Positions 1-12,550 are shown, counted from the first letter of the stretch. The stretch: DNA of 64,000 nucleotides from Zygnema cylindricum (GCA_037447655.1 JBBHKE010001469.1:229684-293683); one strand, 5' to 3'. The notes: generated by a model from the sequence alone, not told the origin. Translations and numbers: made by a program.

Positions 1-682
1 TAGCCTTTATTTAGTTTTTGAAACCTGGGAATTATCTTTCGAATTATGTATCTAATCATCTAATCTAATTAACTAATCTAATTATCTGTCATTTGTTGCA
101 TTAACAAGTCTTTTTTATTTAAAGTAATAAGTTAGTTACTGAAATTAACCTCACCTATGGAATTCAACAAGTAGACTGAGATAGGCACTTGTCCCATCAA
201 TCTAATAAGAAGTTCTTGAAGGTTGTTCACAGAAACCCTAAAAAACCATAAAAAAGCTCTTAGATCTTTTAACGGATCAACAATTTAACCTTATTTTTTT
301 ATTTTTTTTTCAGGTTGGGTCCAAAGTTTTTGATTTATTTCCGATAGCGTATTACATTCGACTTTATATTTTTCCTGCCCTACAAGAGGATAGTGAATCA
401 TTTGTATAAAGATGGAATTCAAAGGAGAGAATAGATAAAATATTGAAGAGAAAGTGGAAAGGTATAGAAATAGAGTGTGTAAAATAGTGAAATTTCGGAG
501 CCATAATTGTTTTTTTTATCATAACTACTAAAATAATGAATTTTTTTTAATGCTAAATATTTTTAAGCCAATGATATTTCAGTGGGGATGTTATTACTCT
601 TTATTTCATAACACATGACTTTCTTTTATTTTTTACCAAATGATTTTGTCTTGTACATGTTTGCGTTTGCTATGTAATGTTG
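1..682. other. AT-rich sequence, no gene seen
   Basis: I see no coding sequence, RNA gene or recognisable repeat here. It is AT-rich with scattered short T runs. Confidence 0.5.
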
Positions 683-920
683 ATTTATTTTTTTCTTTTG
701 TCATGGATGATGATCACCCAAAGACGAGGCATTTTTGTCGCTGGATTATAAACCAATGGAATGTTGATTTTTTTTTCTTTTGTCGTAGATGATGACCCAC
801 TAGCGACGAGGCATTTTTGTCGCTGGATTATAAACAAATGGAAAGATGGATTTTTTTTTCGTTTGTCATAGATGATGACCCACCACCGACGAGGCATTTT
901 CATCGCTGGATTATAAACCA
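683..920. repeat. Tandem repeat, about 82 bp x 3
   Basis: Three diverged copies of a unit that contains a T-run, 'gatgatgaccca', 'cgaggcattttt' and 'cgctggattataaac'. The 'cgaggc' landmark recurs at 725, 807 and 890, which gives a period of 82-83 bp. No function is evident. Confidence 0.8.
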
Positions 921-1600
921 CTTATGATTCATGTTACAACTGACTAAACATGTAACTTAACCGACCAACTGGTGTCGCCGCTGAATTGTAAATCAGCGAC
1001 CGACCAACCGGCGACGTAAGTGTATCGCCGCTCAACTGTAAATAAGCAATAAGGCAATATCGCCGGCTAATCAAAAAATAGTAAGGACATTGTGTCATCG
1101 CTAATCAAATCACAACGAAATAGTCTATGTAACTGGTGCGACAGTGGCCAGCGATGAGGCGGGCTCGTCGTCTAATATCAACAACATAAAAAACAACATG
1201 TTTGTGTATCAAAGGTAAAAACTAAAAAATTGTTCACCTGTTTAAACATCATGTTTCCCATGGGTGAATGACAAACACACGGTAACACATTAAGCATGTC
1301 AAACCATCGCCCTTATACATACTCATATATTGCAAAAAGAAAATCGTGTTTTATAAAATGGTTGTGTTATACAACGTTTTGGAATAACTACTTCACAATG
1401 AAGTAAATTAAAAAATTGCAAAAACAATTACATTGTGGTAAGAGACACAATATGCAATGTATCACCCCTATGATACTCTATGATAACTCCTATCTCTTAA
1501 ATCCTTACACTCTTTACTTTTAAAACCACTCCTTACTTTTTAAAACCACTATGATAAGCCATAGCAACAAACACTACAAAATTATGTCACTCCTACGTTC
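921..1600. other. Intergenic, no gene seen
   Basis: Between 960 and 1170 a 'cgccgct...aatcagcga' motif, related to the preceding tandem repeat, recurs loosely. From 1200 to 1600 I see only AT-rich sequence without coding character. Confidence 0.4.
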
Positions 1601-1652
1601 TTAGATCCACTAAAAAGGCATACATGGGGAATGATTGGGCATTAGAATAGTT

Positions 1653-2323
1653 TTAATATTCATCCCATTCCGTGAATAGTTCGTCCGTACTCTCATCTTC
1701 ATGAGTAGCGGCGTCAACGTTTTCAAAATTTCCGAGAGATTCCCGTGCCCTTGTGAAGGGAGGTGGCACTTCCTCCCTGTTGAAATGGTTTTGGTGTTTG
1801 TCGTGATACATTGCAATTGATGTGTAGGCATTCCTTCTTCCCATGTCCCATCCTTCAATAGCAACCCACATTGTATCATAGCCTTTCTCGCATATCCTAT
1901 CTCATCCTTGTCTTACATGGAGTTAACTTCCCGGTTCGAGTCCCTAGCCAATTTGAGAAAAAACCTTTTCCTAATAACTTTTCGGACCAACCTCGATTAG
2001 AGGGTTGTGACCACTGTCCATTCCTAACCCCCGACATTTTCCAATTCTCCCACTTCCTACTCCAAACCTCTTTTGTTTTTTATATTACGAAAGAATCCAC
2101 CGGTTGCACCATGTGAGTAGCACTCGGTGGAAAGAAGTGTAAAACCGTACTTTTGGCAACCAAAACACGGTTTTGCTCCTCGGACAAATTATGGCCGCCG
2201 CAATTATCGAGGAAGACTATTTTTTCTCAACCATAAGGATCGGCTTGATATGACCTCCGGTCCTCAAACCATTGGGGGAAACTCTCTTGTCGTTCCATCC
2301 TTTTGGACTAGTGCGATAACACA
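1653..2323 (-). pseudogene. Transposase exon 4 (second and third catalytic Asp, C-terminus)
   Basis: The translated pieces run 'CYRTSPKGWND', 'FPQWFEDRRSYQADPYG', stop, 'EKIVFLDNCGGHN', 'FFPPSATHMVQPVDSFVI', stop, 'KRFFLKLARDSNREVN', 'DEIGYARKAMIQCGLLLK' and an acidic tail ending 'ELFTEWDEY' at 1653. Frame changes at a C-run near 2285 and around 1850-1870 break continuity. The order and motifs match the C-terminal half of the pogo-type DDE domain. Confidence 0.85.
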
Positions 2324-2336
2324 TAGTTGTTATTGG

Positions 2337-2665
2337 TTACATGGAAAAAAAAGGCATTAAAATAAAAAACATGAAAGAGGAAAAGAAGGAGAAGAAGGAT
2401 GAAAAAGATGAGGGGAGAATAAAAGAGAAGTGGGAAAGAATGAGGGCGGAGAGAGGAAGTGGAGACGAAGAGGATTTATGGAGAGAAAAATAAGATAGGA
2501 TGAAAAGGGGATAAGAGAGGAAGAGGGGGAGCGGAGGGAGAGAGCGGGAGGGAGTGGTGAGAGGAGGGGGGAGAGAGGAGGTGGAAAAAGGGGAGAGAGG
2601 AGAAAAAAGGGAGTGGGAAAAAACAAACAATTCAAGACAAAAAGAAAAAACAAAGGGATGTAAAC
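2337..2665 (-). other. Transposase intron 3, pyrimidine-rich on the sense strand
   Basis: The donor is CCAG|GTTTAC at 2665/2666. The intron is almost entirely pyrimidine on the minus strand (purine on +, 2360-2640). The acceptor AG is missing near 2325, so it has probably mutated. Translation through this segment gives only low-complexity Pro/Ser/Leu. Confidence 0.6.
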
Positions 2666-2917
2666 CTGGAATATCGTCGGGGAGATTGCGAATCGAGTAA
2701 CTCCTATTACGGTTTGTGAGAATAAGCATGGGTGATTCAATCCGTGCATTCACCCCTCCTGTAAGACGCACCATCAAAGTCATGAATTTACCTCCACCCG
2801 CAGCGTCGGCATACTTCACGACTTCATCGCCACGGAAGCCTAATGTCTTCCCATTGTCCATATTCAATATCAAGTGGGTCTCATCCATATTCTCCACTAA
2901 ATCTTCATCAAACTCAC
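2666..2917 (-). pseudogene. Transposase exon 3 (first catalytic Asp)
   Basis: It encodes 'GEFDEDLVENMDETH', 'NMDNGKTLGFRGDEVVKYAD' and on to 'NRSYSIRNLPDDIPG'. It begins directly after the acceptor CTAG at 2918-2919. Phase 1 on both sides joins 'FLSG' to 'EFDED', as expected for the family. Confidence 0.88.
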
Positions 2918-3058
2918 CTAGTTCACACGATGAAGACAACGACAATGAAACAAAGTGGAGTAAGAAAAAGCAAGTACTTTAGGTATGATAAAAGCAACAA
3001 TCTTGACACAAAAAAAAACATTCGAATATCATAGATAGCAAAAAAGTATAAGTTTTAC
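2918..3058 (-). other. Transposase intron 2 (141 bp)
   Basis: Donor CAG|GTAAAA and acceptor CTAG. Removing it fuses 'KRGFLSG' to 'EFDEDLVEN' in frame. Confidence 0.8.
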
Positions 3059-3538
3059 CTGAAAGGAAGCCCCTTTTTAGAACACCCAAGTGATACGCCG
3101 CATTTTTCTCAATGTGTTCCTCTTTTTCCGGACTACATTGTAATTTGTCCTTTTGGGTACGGATGATGATGTTGTGTTTCTCATGAAACATTTGGATCCA
3201 CCTTTTGGTAATTCGTGTAGTCCTTTCACGTCCGAATTCGTCAAAAAACTCCGGTTAATGCTCCTCTTTTAAACGTATAATGATGTCGAACGCCATCTCT
3301 TGCACAATTGTGGTAGAAAGTTTCATTTCCGCCTTTTTAAATCGATGAAAATCTTGGAGTAATTCTTGATGAAGAAGGATCACCCATGCCATTTCCTTCG
3401 TTCCCCTACCAGGTAATGATTTCATTACCGCCACATTTCGTTTACCGAAACCCGACGTATACAAGGAATTAATCATATCTCTTATGCCTCTTACTATGGC
3501 CACCCTTTGGACCCACCATCTCCCTGCTTTTTGATACT
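3059..3538 (-). pseudogene. Transposase exon 2 (DNA-binding and linker region)
   Basis: It starts after a strong acceptor TTCTACAG and reads 'YQKAGRWWVQR' to 'SPEKEEHIEK' to 'GVLKRGFLSG'. One TAA at 3253-3255 interrupts the frame between 'LKEEH' and 'PEFFDEF'; otherwise the 480 nt are open. Confidence 0.85.
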
Positions 3539-3593
3539 CTGTAGAAGGAGAGTATGAAAAAACATCATACAAAAAATGGGGTTAGTAATGTAA

Positions 3594-3681
<88 letters not shown>

Positions 3682-6556
3682 GTAGATAGATAGATAGATA
3701 GATAGATAGAAAAATAGATACATAGATAGAGAGATAAGATAGAAAGATATAATTAGATTTGATAGAGAATTAAATTAGATAGATAATTAGATGTGATAGA
3801 TAATTAGATAAGATGGATAATTAGATTAGATAGTGAATAAAATTAGTTAGTGAATTAGATTAAATAGATAATTAGGTTAGATGGATAATAAGATTAGATG
3901 GAAAATTAGATAGATAATTTGATAAATAATTAGATAGATAATTAGATAATTACATAGATAGATAATTAAATAGACACATAGATAGACAGATAATTAGAAA
4001 AATATATAGACAAATAATTAGACAGATAATTAGACAGATAATTAAACAGATAGTTAGACAAATAATTAGACAGATAATTATATTAGATATTTATTTTCAG
4101 ATAGATAGATAGGTAATTTGAAAGATAATTAGATTAGATGATTATATTATATAATTTGGTAGATTATTGGACAGGTAATTAGACAGATAATTAGACAGAT
4201 AATTGGACAAATAATTAGACAGATAATTAGACAGATAATTAGACTGATAATTAAACAGACAATTAAACAGATAATTAGACAGATAATTAGATTAGATGGA
4301 TAATTAGATTAGATGGATAATTAGATAGATAATTAGATAGATAATTAAATAATTACATAGATAGGTAATTAGATAGACACATAGATAGACAGATAGTTAG
4401 ATAGATAGATAGACAAATAATTAGACAAATATATAGCAAATAATTAGATAGATAATTAGACAGATAGTTAGACAGACAATTAGACAAATTTGACAAATAG
4501 ATAGACAGTTAAATGGACAGATAATTAGACAGGTAATTTGACAGATTATTACATTAGATATTTAGATTAGATAATTTGATAGATTATTAGACAGATAATT
4601 TTGACAGATAATTAGACTTTTAATTAGACAGATAATTAGACAGATAATTGGACAGATAAGTAAATAGATAATTAGACAGATAATTAAATTAGATGGTTTA
4701 CTAGATTAGAGAGATAATTAGATAGATAATTTTATAGATAATTAGATAGATAATTTGATAGTTACATAGATAGATAATTAGATCGACACATAGATAGACC
4801 GATTGTTAGATAGATAGATAGACAGATAATTAGACAAATATATAGATACATAATTAGACAGGCAATTAAACAAATAGTTTGACAGATAGTTAGACAGATA
4901 ATTAGATTAGATAATTTGACAGATAGATAGACAATTAATTAGACAGATAATTAGACAGGCAATTTGACAGAGAATTGGATTAGATAATTAGATTAGATAA
5001 TTTGATAGATTATTAGACAGATTATTGGACAGATAATTAAACATATAATTAGACAGATAATTAGACAGATAATTGGACAGATAATTAAACAGGTAATTAA
5101 ACAAATTATTAGACAAATAATTAGACAGATAATTAAACAGATATTTGGACAGATAATTAGACAGATAATTAAACAGGTAATTAAACTCATAATAACACAG
5201 ATAATTAGACAGATAATTAGACACATAATTAGACGGATAATTAAACATGTAATTAAATAGATAATTAGACAGATAATTAGACAGATAATTAGACAGATTA
5301 TTAGATTAGATGGATAATTGGCTATCTAACTTGATAGTTAATTAGATAGATAATTAGATAATTACATAGATAGATAATTAGATAGACACATAGATAGACA
5401 GATAGTTAGATAGATAGATAGATAGATAATTAGACAAATATGTAGACAAATAATTAGACAGATAATTAGACAGATAATTAAACAGATAGTTAGACAAATA
5501 ATTATACAGATAACTATATTAGATAATTTGACAAATACATAGACAGTTAATTAGACAGATAATTAGACAGGTAATTTGACAGATAATTAGATTAGATAAT
5601 TAGATTAGATAATTTGATAGATTATTGGACAGATAATTGGACAGATAATTGGACAGATAATTAGACAGTTAATTGGACAGATAATTAAATTAGATGCATA
5701 ATTAGATTAGATGGATAATTAGATAGATAATTTGATAGATAATTAGATAGATAATTTGATGATTTCATAGATAGATAATTAGATAGACACATTGATAGAC
5801 AGATAGTTATATAGATAGATAGACAGATAATTAGACAAATATATAGACATATAATTAGACAAATATATAGACAGATAATTAGACAAATAATTAGATTAGA
5901 TTATTAGATTATATATTTTGACACATAATTGGACAGAAAATTTGACAGATAATTAGACAGATAATTAGACAGATAATTAGATTAGATAGCTAATTAGATT
6001 AAATAGATAATTGTATTAGATAGATAATTAGGTTAGAAAGTGAATTAGATTAGGTAGATAATTAGATTAGATAGATAATTAGATTAGATAGGTAATTAGA
6101 TTCGATAGGTAATTAGATGTAATAGATAATTAGATTAGATAGATAGTTAGATAGAAAATTAGATAGATGACTAGATAATTACATAGATAGATAATTATAT
6201 AGACACATAGATAGACCGATAGATAGATGGATAGAGAGATAATTACACAGATGTATAGACAGATAATGAGACAGATAATTAGACAGATAACTAAACAAAT
6301 TATTAGACATATAATTAGACAAATAGTTAGTCAGATAATTAGATTAAAAATAGAATTAGATTAGATATATAATTAGATTAGATAGATAATTAGATTAGAG
6401 ATAATTAGATTAGATAGATAATTAGATAAGATATTTAATTAGATAGAAAAAATGAGAGTAAAACTGATTTTAAATCCTCGAAGCCACCTAAAAAATAGTA
6501 ATACTCAGTGGGGGGTTGATGAGGTAAATGGGGAGAAGAGTTTTAGTAAAACTTAC
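3539..6556 (-). other. Transposase intron 1 (3,018 bp), filled by satellite DNA
   Basis: Donor GTAAGT at 6556 and acceptor TTCTACAG at 3539 are both near consensus. Splicing gives 'SNGC' + 'KYQKAGRWW' in frame. Nearly the whole intron is the GATA / TTAGACAGATAA satellite. Confidence 0.75.
3595..6450. repeat. GATA microsatellite and degenerate 12-bp satellite
   Basis: The block starts with (GATA)n at 3595-3715, then passes into about 2.7 kb of interspersed 'gataattagaca', 'gataattagatt' and 'agatagacacatagatagac' motifs. Period 12 gives repeated Asn-Tyr-Leu-Ser in one minus-strand frame. Longer blocks such as 'acatagatagataattagatagacacatag' recur at about 0.4-0.6 kb, so there is higher-order structure. 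Confidence 0.92.
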
Positions 6557-6935
6557 TACATCCATTGCTTCCCGAAAACTGTTCGTGAAACTTCTTGATA
6601 GTTTTGGGGATGAGAGTTTTGGGGATGAGCTTTCGGTATCCGTTCGCCTGCTCTCCAACAATCATCCAGATGATTATCCGCAAACGATCCCTTTTGGTTG
6701 TAACATGTTGTTTTTTCTTGCTGGACTGCGGCGGGTCAACAGCTGTAGGGTGACTCCCCAAATCTCCGCCGGTGGTGTGGTCTTCTCCATTCGAAGCTTC
6801 TTCCACAAGAGGCTCTACACGTGGTTATTCGGTTGCACCACTCGCCATTTCAAATCCCATACTGTTCATCTCTTCGATCACCTCTTCAACAATATCTCTC
6901 CGATCACCTCTTCAACAATAGGTACAGGGATATGA
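6557..6935 (-). pseudogene. Transposase exon 1 (N-terminal helix-turn-helix region)
   Basis: It reads 'VEEVIEEM...', one TAA, then 'PLVEEASNGEDHTTGGD' and 'KRDRLRIIIWMIVGEQANGY'. It ends 'FHEQFSGSNGC' at donor GTAAGT. An in-frame 15-bp duplication gives 'LIPKTLIPKT' near 6600-6630. The 5' limit is a guess. Confidence 0.7.
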
Positions 6936-7899
6936 GATATGCCGTTATATCTCGACGCGTAGTTACCCCACATTCTTGAAAATCTCCACATATATCCGAG
7001 GACTAAGCGACTCTTTATAGGGGGAAAGATAAGGCAACAATGAGAGTCGGGTGTAAGAGTAATCGCAAATAAAAAATCTAAGTCGATAATGCCGTTGTTT
7101 GTTCGAACGTGTAATATATATGGGAAAATTATAAAAGTGGGAGGTAAAAAAAAATAGGGTTTCCATTGTGAAAAGAGGGCGGGTTCAAAATTAAAATTAA
7201 AATATTTGGTTGTAAATTTGAAATCCCGCCTTTTTTAAAAACTCAAAAACGAAACTGAAATTTGTCAAAATTGACGCCCAAAAATTCTACGAAAAACCTG
7301 TGAAAAATCGATGCAACTTATTGAATGTACGGATTTCTTTTACTAAAGAGAACAAAAGGACAAAAGGTTTGTGTATTATCGTTGTTTTGCAGGCATGACG
7401 TTTCTATGGTTAATGAATTGGCCACGTGTAATTGTGCTCGTCCAATAATATGTCGCGTTACGTTGATTCGTTAGGATATCTTCAAATTGCGACCCAATTA
7501 GAGTAAAATTTCACTGTATTACGTGTTCATTTTCGAACTTTCTCACTTGAAAGCAACTTTATTAGAGTTTAGACACCTTATTAAGGTAAAATGACTCTAA
7601 TTAAACCAACAAAGTGCGACGTTATTAGAATTCAAAAGTATTGTTTTTGTACAAAAATCACACAACGTAACTAAAAGTGTCGTTTACATTCGAACTACAA
7701 GCGTAATTCATTCGTTTATACATTTTGATTTTCAATTATGTAACTGCGCATAGTTTACATATAACCTTCGACGGTGGTCCCGACGTAAGTGACATTGAGC
7801 GCGACAATAGTACTAACATTATAATGACATCAAAAAATAAGGACTGACAGTTTTTGTACGTCTACATAATTTAGTGTTCATAATTACAGCGCGGATTAT
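6936..7899. other. AT-rich intergenic, no gene seen
   Basis: No recognisable gene. From 7490 there are several 'attagagtaaa' and 'gactctaatt' motifs like those in the TA-type MITE at 31.6 kb, so 7490-7899 may be a diverged internal part of that element. Confidence 0.4.
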
Positions 7900-8059
7900 A
7901 ATTGCCGACATAACCCAATATAGAGTAATTAAACAAATTAGAGTAAAATTCCTTTTTGAAAAAGTTATATCACATAAATTAGAGTAAATAACTCTAATTA
8001 TTTTTTATCTCTTTTTTAACTCTGATTTTTTCATTACTCTAATTACGATTCGCGGTTTA
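7900..8059. mobile_element. Right end of a TA-type (Tc1/mariner-like) MITE
   Basis: It closely resembles 31960-32101: 'aaattagagtaaa', 'ttatatcaca', 'ataactctaattatt', ending 'ttactctaattacgattcg' then 'cggttta'. The left terminus was not located. Confidence 0.6.
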
Positions 8060-8335
8060 CAATACTGAAGCGTGGCGGAACATAACATTAGGCGCTATTA
8101 TTGGAACCCAATGCAAAAAATAAATCCGCAACTCCTTTCAATTTGTGAAATTCAAAAATCTTGCCAACACCTGCCCAGTCCCTCTTATATAACTATAAGG
8201 TACAATAACGTACATTTTACTTATTTATTTGTTAATCCGACGGCTTCCAAATCTCAACGGTCATCGGTGGCGTCGTCATCTTAGAATTCGCCATACTACA
8301 AAGGCTTCGCCGTAGTCCACATATATTTTTAGAAC

Positions 8336-8809
8336 CAGTGTTGTATATCAGCAAGAAATTTATCGCGATAACATCGATAGCGATAGTTATCGATTATCGA
8401 ACGGTCAGGAGTCCCAATATATCGCTCTGAGACCAACAAATTCTTTATTGGCGATATATGGAAAAAATATAGTAGGCAATATAATAGTATTTGGTAACAT
8501 CCTGTATTATATTTTTTACTGTATATAGCGTGGCATGTCAAGTGTAACAAACTGTTCCGTAATCTGTGTAACGAAATAACGGCGGTTTAGTACGACGGAA
8601 TACACTGTACACTCGTACGTTACAAACTGTAAAATTATCGCCGATAGTTATCGGTACTGGTGTAATCGGGAAAAAAAACCGATGTCATCGATCTTTTATT
8701 GGCGATAACACCAGTTTCGATATATATCGTGCCAATATATCAATAATTGGCCAGCTAAAAAAATGGTACATATCGATAATCGGCATAACCCTTCCAACAC
8801 ACGACACTA
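8336..8809. mobile_element. hAT-like MITE, diverged copy (TATCG family)
   Basis: It starts 'cagtgttgtatatcag' and ends 'caacacacgacacta', matching the family ends 'tagtgttgtgtatcgg' and 'ccgatacacaacacta'. The subterminal regions are full of atcg/cgat motifs. No clear 8-bp target duplication remains. Confidence 0.75.
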
Positions 8810-10150
8810 ATTTTTATTTTAAAGAGCCTAGGGATTAGGAATTAGGAATTTGAATTTCTCCTCACATTGGGTGTTGATTCTATCGCGTGGTCCGATATGC
8901 CAATATGAAACAACAAAATCTTAATGGTTCAATGTGAGGGGAAATTGGAAACGTACCAATCTATTTTGTATGGTAGAAACAATCAATGTGGTATCCATTC
9001 ATGATTCGCTTTAAAGGTGAAGGTACGGTATAAGTACGGTATGCACGGATTGTAAAGTCTAAAATAACTCGTTATACATTCGTTCTACGGAAACGAGTGA
9101 AGGTACGATTACTGAAAAGAGTAAGAGGTGGTTTCAACGGACTAGTACACCGTGAATCGTTATTAACCATTATGCACTCTATATTGGCACCCCCAAATTT
9201 TGACCTTAATACCTCAAATAAAATTAAATAAACCTATTTTTTCTTTGACGTTAATCACGGTTCTTGAAAATTTGCGTTAACAATTATACCATACGCATTT
9301 CATGAATAGTGTGGTGTACGGAAGATGTTTGTTCCTACAACATTGTACTTCATTACCGAAAATCGTACGGAAATGGTAGTTAACTTATACCAGTTGCATA
9401 CACAACTGCGCTAAAAATAAACGTGGAGTCGAGCATACGACCAACGCGTTGGCATACATTCAGACGTTCGTTTTTGTGGGCGTTTGTTTTTGTAGGTGGC
9501 AATGTGAACAGATAACATGTGCACATTTAAAAAAATTCATATGTTACGTAAACGTACTCATGTTGTACAGTCGGGGAATGTTAAGTCTATTAGGTTGCCG
9601 TTTAACTCTATTTGAGGTCTTTCGAAATTAATAGAGTACACATTTACTCTATAATAGGGTCAGAAAGAAACATAACGGTAATACCAAACCTGTAAACAAC
9701 AGATACGCTTATTAGAGTTAAATTTGGCTCTAAATTGGGTTATGTTTCACAAACATCAACAAATGAGAGTCACAGTATATACATATTAGAGTAAAGTTAC
9801 AAAATTTAGGATGGAAAACACGTGGCGCCTTGAAAACCAAAATAGATAGCAAACAAACAGCAAATGCGAACAGAACACAAAAAATATATTTTTACTCTGA
9901 ATAATCCCATCCACATCTATGTCGCATGGTGGGTGACGTTTGGAACTTTCAGAGCCATTTTCACGAAACGTCGCCATTTTTTGGGCAAGATGCGGATCGA
10001 CATTGCGCTGCCTCCCGTAGTCTTAGGACATCCAATACGCCGACATCCATACCTTTTTTTTTTTCCACATAGCCTTATTAGGGCTGGCAATAACATGGTT
10101 AGAACAACATGGAAGTGCGTGTCATTATCGTCGCTTCATCTTTTATGAGG
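8810..10150. other. Intergenic with one MITE end, no gene seen
   Basis: A TA-MITE-like left end ('tacaccgtgaatcgttatta') lies at 9146. Short ORFs around 9449 and 9786-10148 have no recognisable features. On the minus strand near 9880-9980 an ATG ORF ('MATFRENGSES') ends at a possible GTAAAA donor, but nothing else supports a gene. Confidence 0.35.
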
Positions 10151-10182
10151 TATGAAAAAAAACATGGGTAAGTGCGCGGCTC

Positions 10183-10960
10183 TATCCGTTTTTCCATCCT
10201 TCTCTCACTCCATCTCTCTCTTTATCCTTCCTCTTTTACCTCTCCTTCTACGCATTGTCAATCTCCCTCATTCTTTCCCATACCATTTCCCTACTTATCT
10301 CTCTCACTCTCTTCTTCCCATTCTCTCTTTCCCTCATTCTGTGTCACTCTCTGTCCATCTTTCAATCCCTCTCCACTAATCTACCCTACTCCCCCCCTAA
10401 GTATTTATCCTATAACCCTCTCTCTTCCCCTTAAATCCGCCTTCCTTTTTCATTATTCCTGATGTTCACTTGTATGCGCCCTCTTCCTCTCCTTCCCTCA
10501 CCCTCTCCCACTTTCTCCCCCCTCACTCTCTCGATCGTCCTCATCCACTCTCTCTCCCACCCTATCATCCAACCTCATCCGCATGTCCCTCGCCTTTCTC
10601 CTCCACCATTGTCCCTTTTCCATCCTCTCACACTTCTTTTTTCTCCCACTATTGCTCGCCATCCTGCTATCTCACTCTCTCAACCTCTCATTCAGCCTAT
10701 CCATCCCCTTCTCTCTCTTTCTCCCCCTCCCTCTATTTCTCACACTTCCTCTTTCACACTTTATTCCCCACCCTCTCACCTGCTTGTTCTCCCTATCTTT
10801 TAGCCTCCCACCCTCACTCTCTCTCTCTCTCTATGTCTCTCTCTCTCCTTTGTGACACTCTCTGAATACCTTGTTCTCATTTCCTCTCCTTCCATCCCTC
10901 TTTCTTCCCATTATTTTTGTCGAACTCATATACCCCCTATAATTCCTTTTCCCTCTCTTT
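10183..10960. repeat. Polypyrimidine tract (+ strand)
   Basis: Almost uninterrupted C/T with short 'ctctctccctctttc' units. The overlapping Pro/Ser/Leu-rich ORFs are a by-product of the absence of purines. Confidence 0.85.
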
Positions 10961-11174
10961 CTCTTTTGTATATGATACTCTAATCAACGATCAACTTCTT
11001 CATTCGGTGTTCATCATCCGATGGTCGTTGTATTATTCCGCACCCTAAGACAACATATGATTGTTGGGAATAAGAAATGATTACTTGTAAGATGTTGGAG
11101 CATATGACAGCATTTGGAGCAAACCGTCAAGAAGTTTGCAAGGGTCTCTTTTCTTCGTGATAGACATTTAAAAT
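10961..11174. other. Short unique spacer between pyrimidine tracts
   Basis: Mixed-sequence DNA of about 200 bp with no recognisable gene or repeat. Confidence 0.4.
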
Positions 11175-12045
11175 CTTAGAAAGTGTGTGAAGTATACCCC
11201 CCTCTCTCCCCCCCTCTCTCTTCCCCCCTTTATTGCCTATCTCTCTCCATCACTCTCTTCCTCTCTCTCTGTCCCTCTTTCTCCCCTCTCACTGCTCGTC
11301 TCTCTCCCCCTCTCACTGCTCATCTCTCTCCCCCTCTCTCTCCCCTCTCTCTGGCCCCCTTTTTGCTCCTCTCTCTCCCCCTCTCTCATCCCTTCCCTCT
11401 TCCCCTCTCTGTCTCCTTTCTTTGCCCCCCTCTCTCTCCCCTTCTCACTCCCCCTCTCTGTCCCTCTCTCTCCCCCTCTCTCCCCCACTCTCTCATCCTC
11501 TCTCTCCCCCTCCCTAACCACTCTATGCCCCTCTCTCCCCCCCTCTCTCTGGCCCCCTCTCTCCCCCTCTCTCTCCCCCTCTTTCTGCCCCTCTCTCTCC
11601 CCATCTTTCTGGCCCCCTCTCTCTTCCCCTCTCTCTCCCCCTCTCCCTCCCCTTCTCTCTTCCCCTCTTTCTCCCCCTCTTTCTGCCCCTTCTCTCTCCC
11701 CCTCTCTCTCCCCCTCTTTCTGCCCCTTTCCCCCCCCTCTCTCTCTCCCTCTCTCTCCACTCTCTGCCCCTCTTTCTCCACTCTGCCCTTCTCTCTTCCC
11801 TTCTCTCTGGCCCTCTCTTTTCTCCTCTCTCTGGTCCCCTCTCTCTTCTCCTCTCTCTGGCCCTCTCTTTTCCCCTCTCTCTGTGCCTCTCTCTCTTCCC
11901 CTCTCTCCCCCACACTCTCTGGCCCCCTCTTTCTGCCCCACTCTCTCCCCTTATTCTAGCCTCCATCTCTGCCCCTCTCTCTACCCCTCCCCCTCCTCTT
12001 CTCTCTCCCGCTATCGCTGCCCCTCACCCGTCCCCTTCCCATGGG
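11175..12045. repeat. Polypyrimidine tract, (CTCTCCCC)n type
   Basis: About 0.87 kb of 'ccctctctctcccc' variants with occasional 'tgcccctctct' and 'tggccccctct'. It is strongly strand-asymmetric. Confidence 0.9.
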
Positions 12046-12134
12046 GAGCAGGGAAAGAGGTATAAGCGGGCAAGGGGGTGTATAGATTTGTGGGAAGGAA
12101 GAGAGGGAAGGAAGATAAACATTTGTTCGGCGTT

Positions 12135-12550
12135 TTTCTCTCTTCCCCTCTTCCCCCCCCCCCCATTTCTCTCCCTCTTCTCCTCTCTCCCTTCTTCGTT
12201 TTGTTCACAATAATTATATGTTTATTTTTGAAATCTTTCGGATTTTATTTTTTTTGCTTTTCCATGAATAGAGCAAGACCAGCCTACACTCCCCCTCTCT
12301 ACCCCCTTTCTCCTCTCTCCTTCCCCTCCTCCCCCTTCCCTTGCACTGGTCTTCCTCCTCTCCATAATTCTCCTCCTCCTTCGTACTCCCCTTGTCCCTC
12401 CTCTCGACCTCCAGTCCTCTCCTGCCTCCCCCTCCCCCTCACCCCTCGCACCTCTCCCCTTCTCCTCCCCCCCTCCCTTTTCCCTCTACCTTTCTTCCCT
12501 CTCCTTCCTCTCCCATTCCCCCTTTCCCTCCCCTCCCTGCCCCCCTGGCC
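12135..12550. repeat. Polypyrimidine tracts
   Basis: Two C/T-rich runs (12135-12200 and 12285-12550) separated by a short AT-rich spacer. No gene seen. Confidence 0.75.

Larger units (their letters stand above)
1653..6935 (-). pseudogene. Decayed pogo/Tigger-type DDE transposase gene with introns
   Basis: This is the transposase of a class II transposon, which cuts and pastes its own DNA. The assembled reading has an acidic N-terminus, a helix-turn-helix region with 'TTKRDRLRII', a 'GRWWVQR' segment, and 'CSPEKEEHIEK...YHLG'. The catalytic DDE-1 core then follows with 'ENMDETH' (first Asp), 'FLDNCGGHN' (second Asp) and 'QPVDSFVI' (third Asp), about 36 residues after the second. Exons are roughly 6557-6935, 3059-3538, 2666-2917 and 1653-2323. 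The first two introns keep good splice sites and join in frame. The copy is dead: there are in-frame stops near 6820, at 3253-3255, at 2227-2229 and near 2084, frameshifts near 2285 and at the 3' end, and a lost acceptor near 2325. The family is well known in oomycetes. The start codon is uncertain and no terminal inverted repeats were found. Confidence 0.88.

Noticed and set aside
4988-5248. Asn-Tyr-Leu-Ser repeat ORF on the minus strand
   Set aside because: It is a direct translation of the 12-bp satellite inside the transposase intron.
3595-6450. CRISPR-like or centromere-like array
   Set aside because: There are no constant repeats separated by unique spacers. It is a degenerate microsatellite-derived satellite that fits inside an intron.
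6528-6935. 135-codon plus-strand ORF
   Set aside because: Antisense shadow of transposase exon 1, which reads on the minus strand with helix-turn-helix motifs and joins the next exon in frame.
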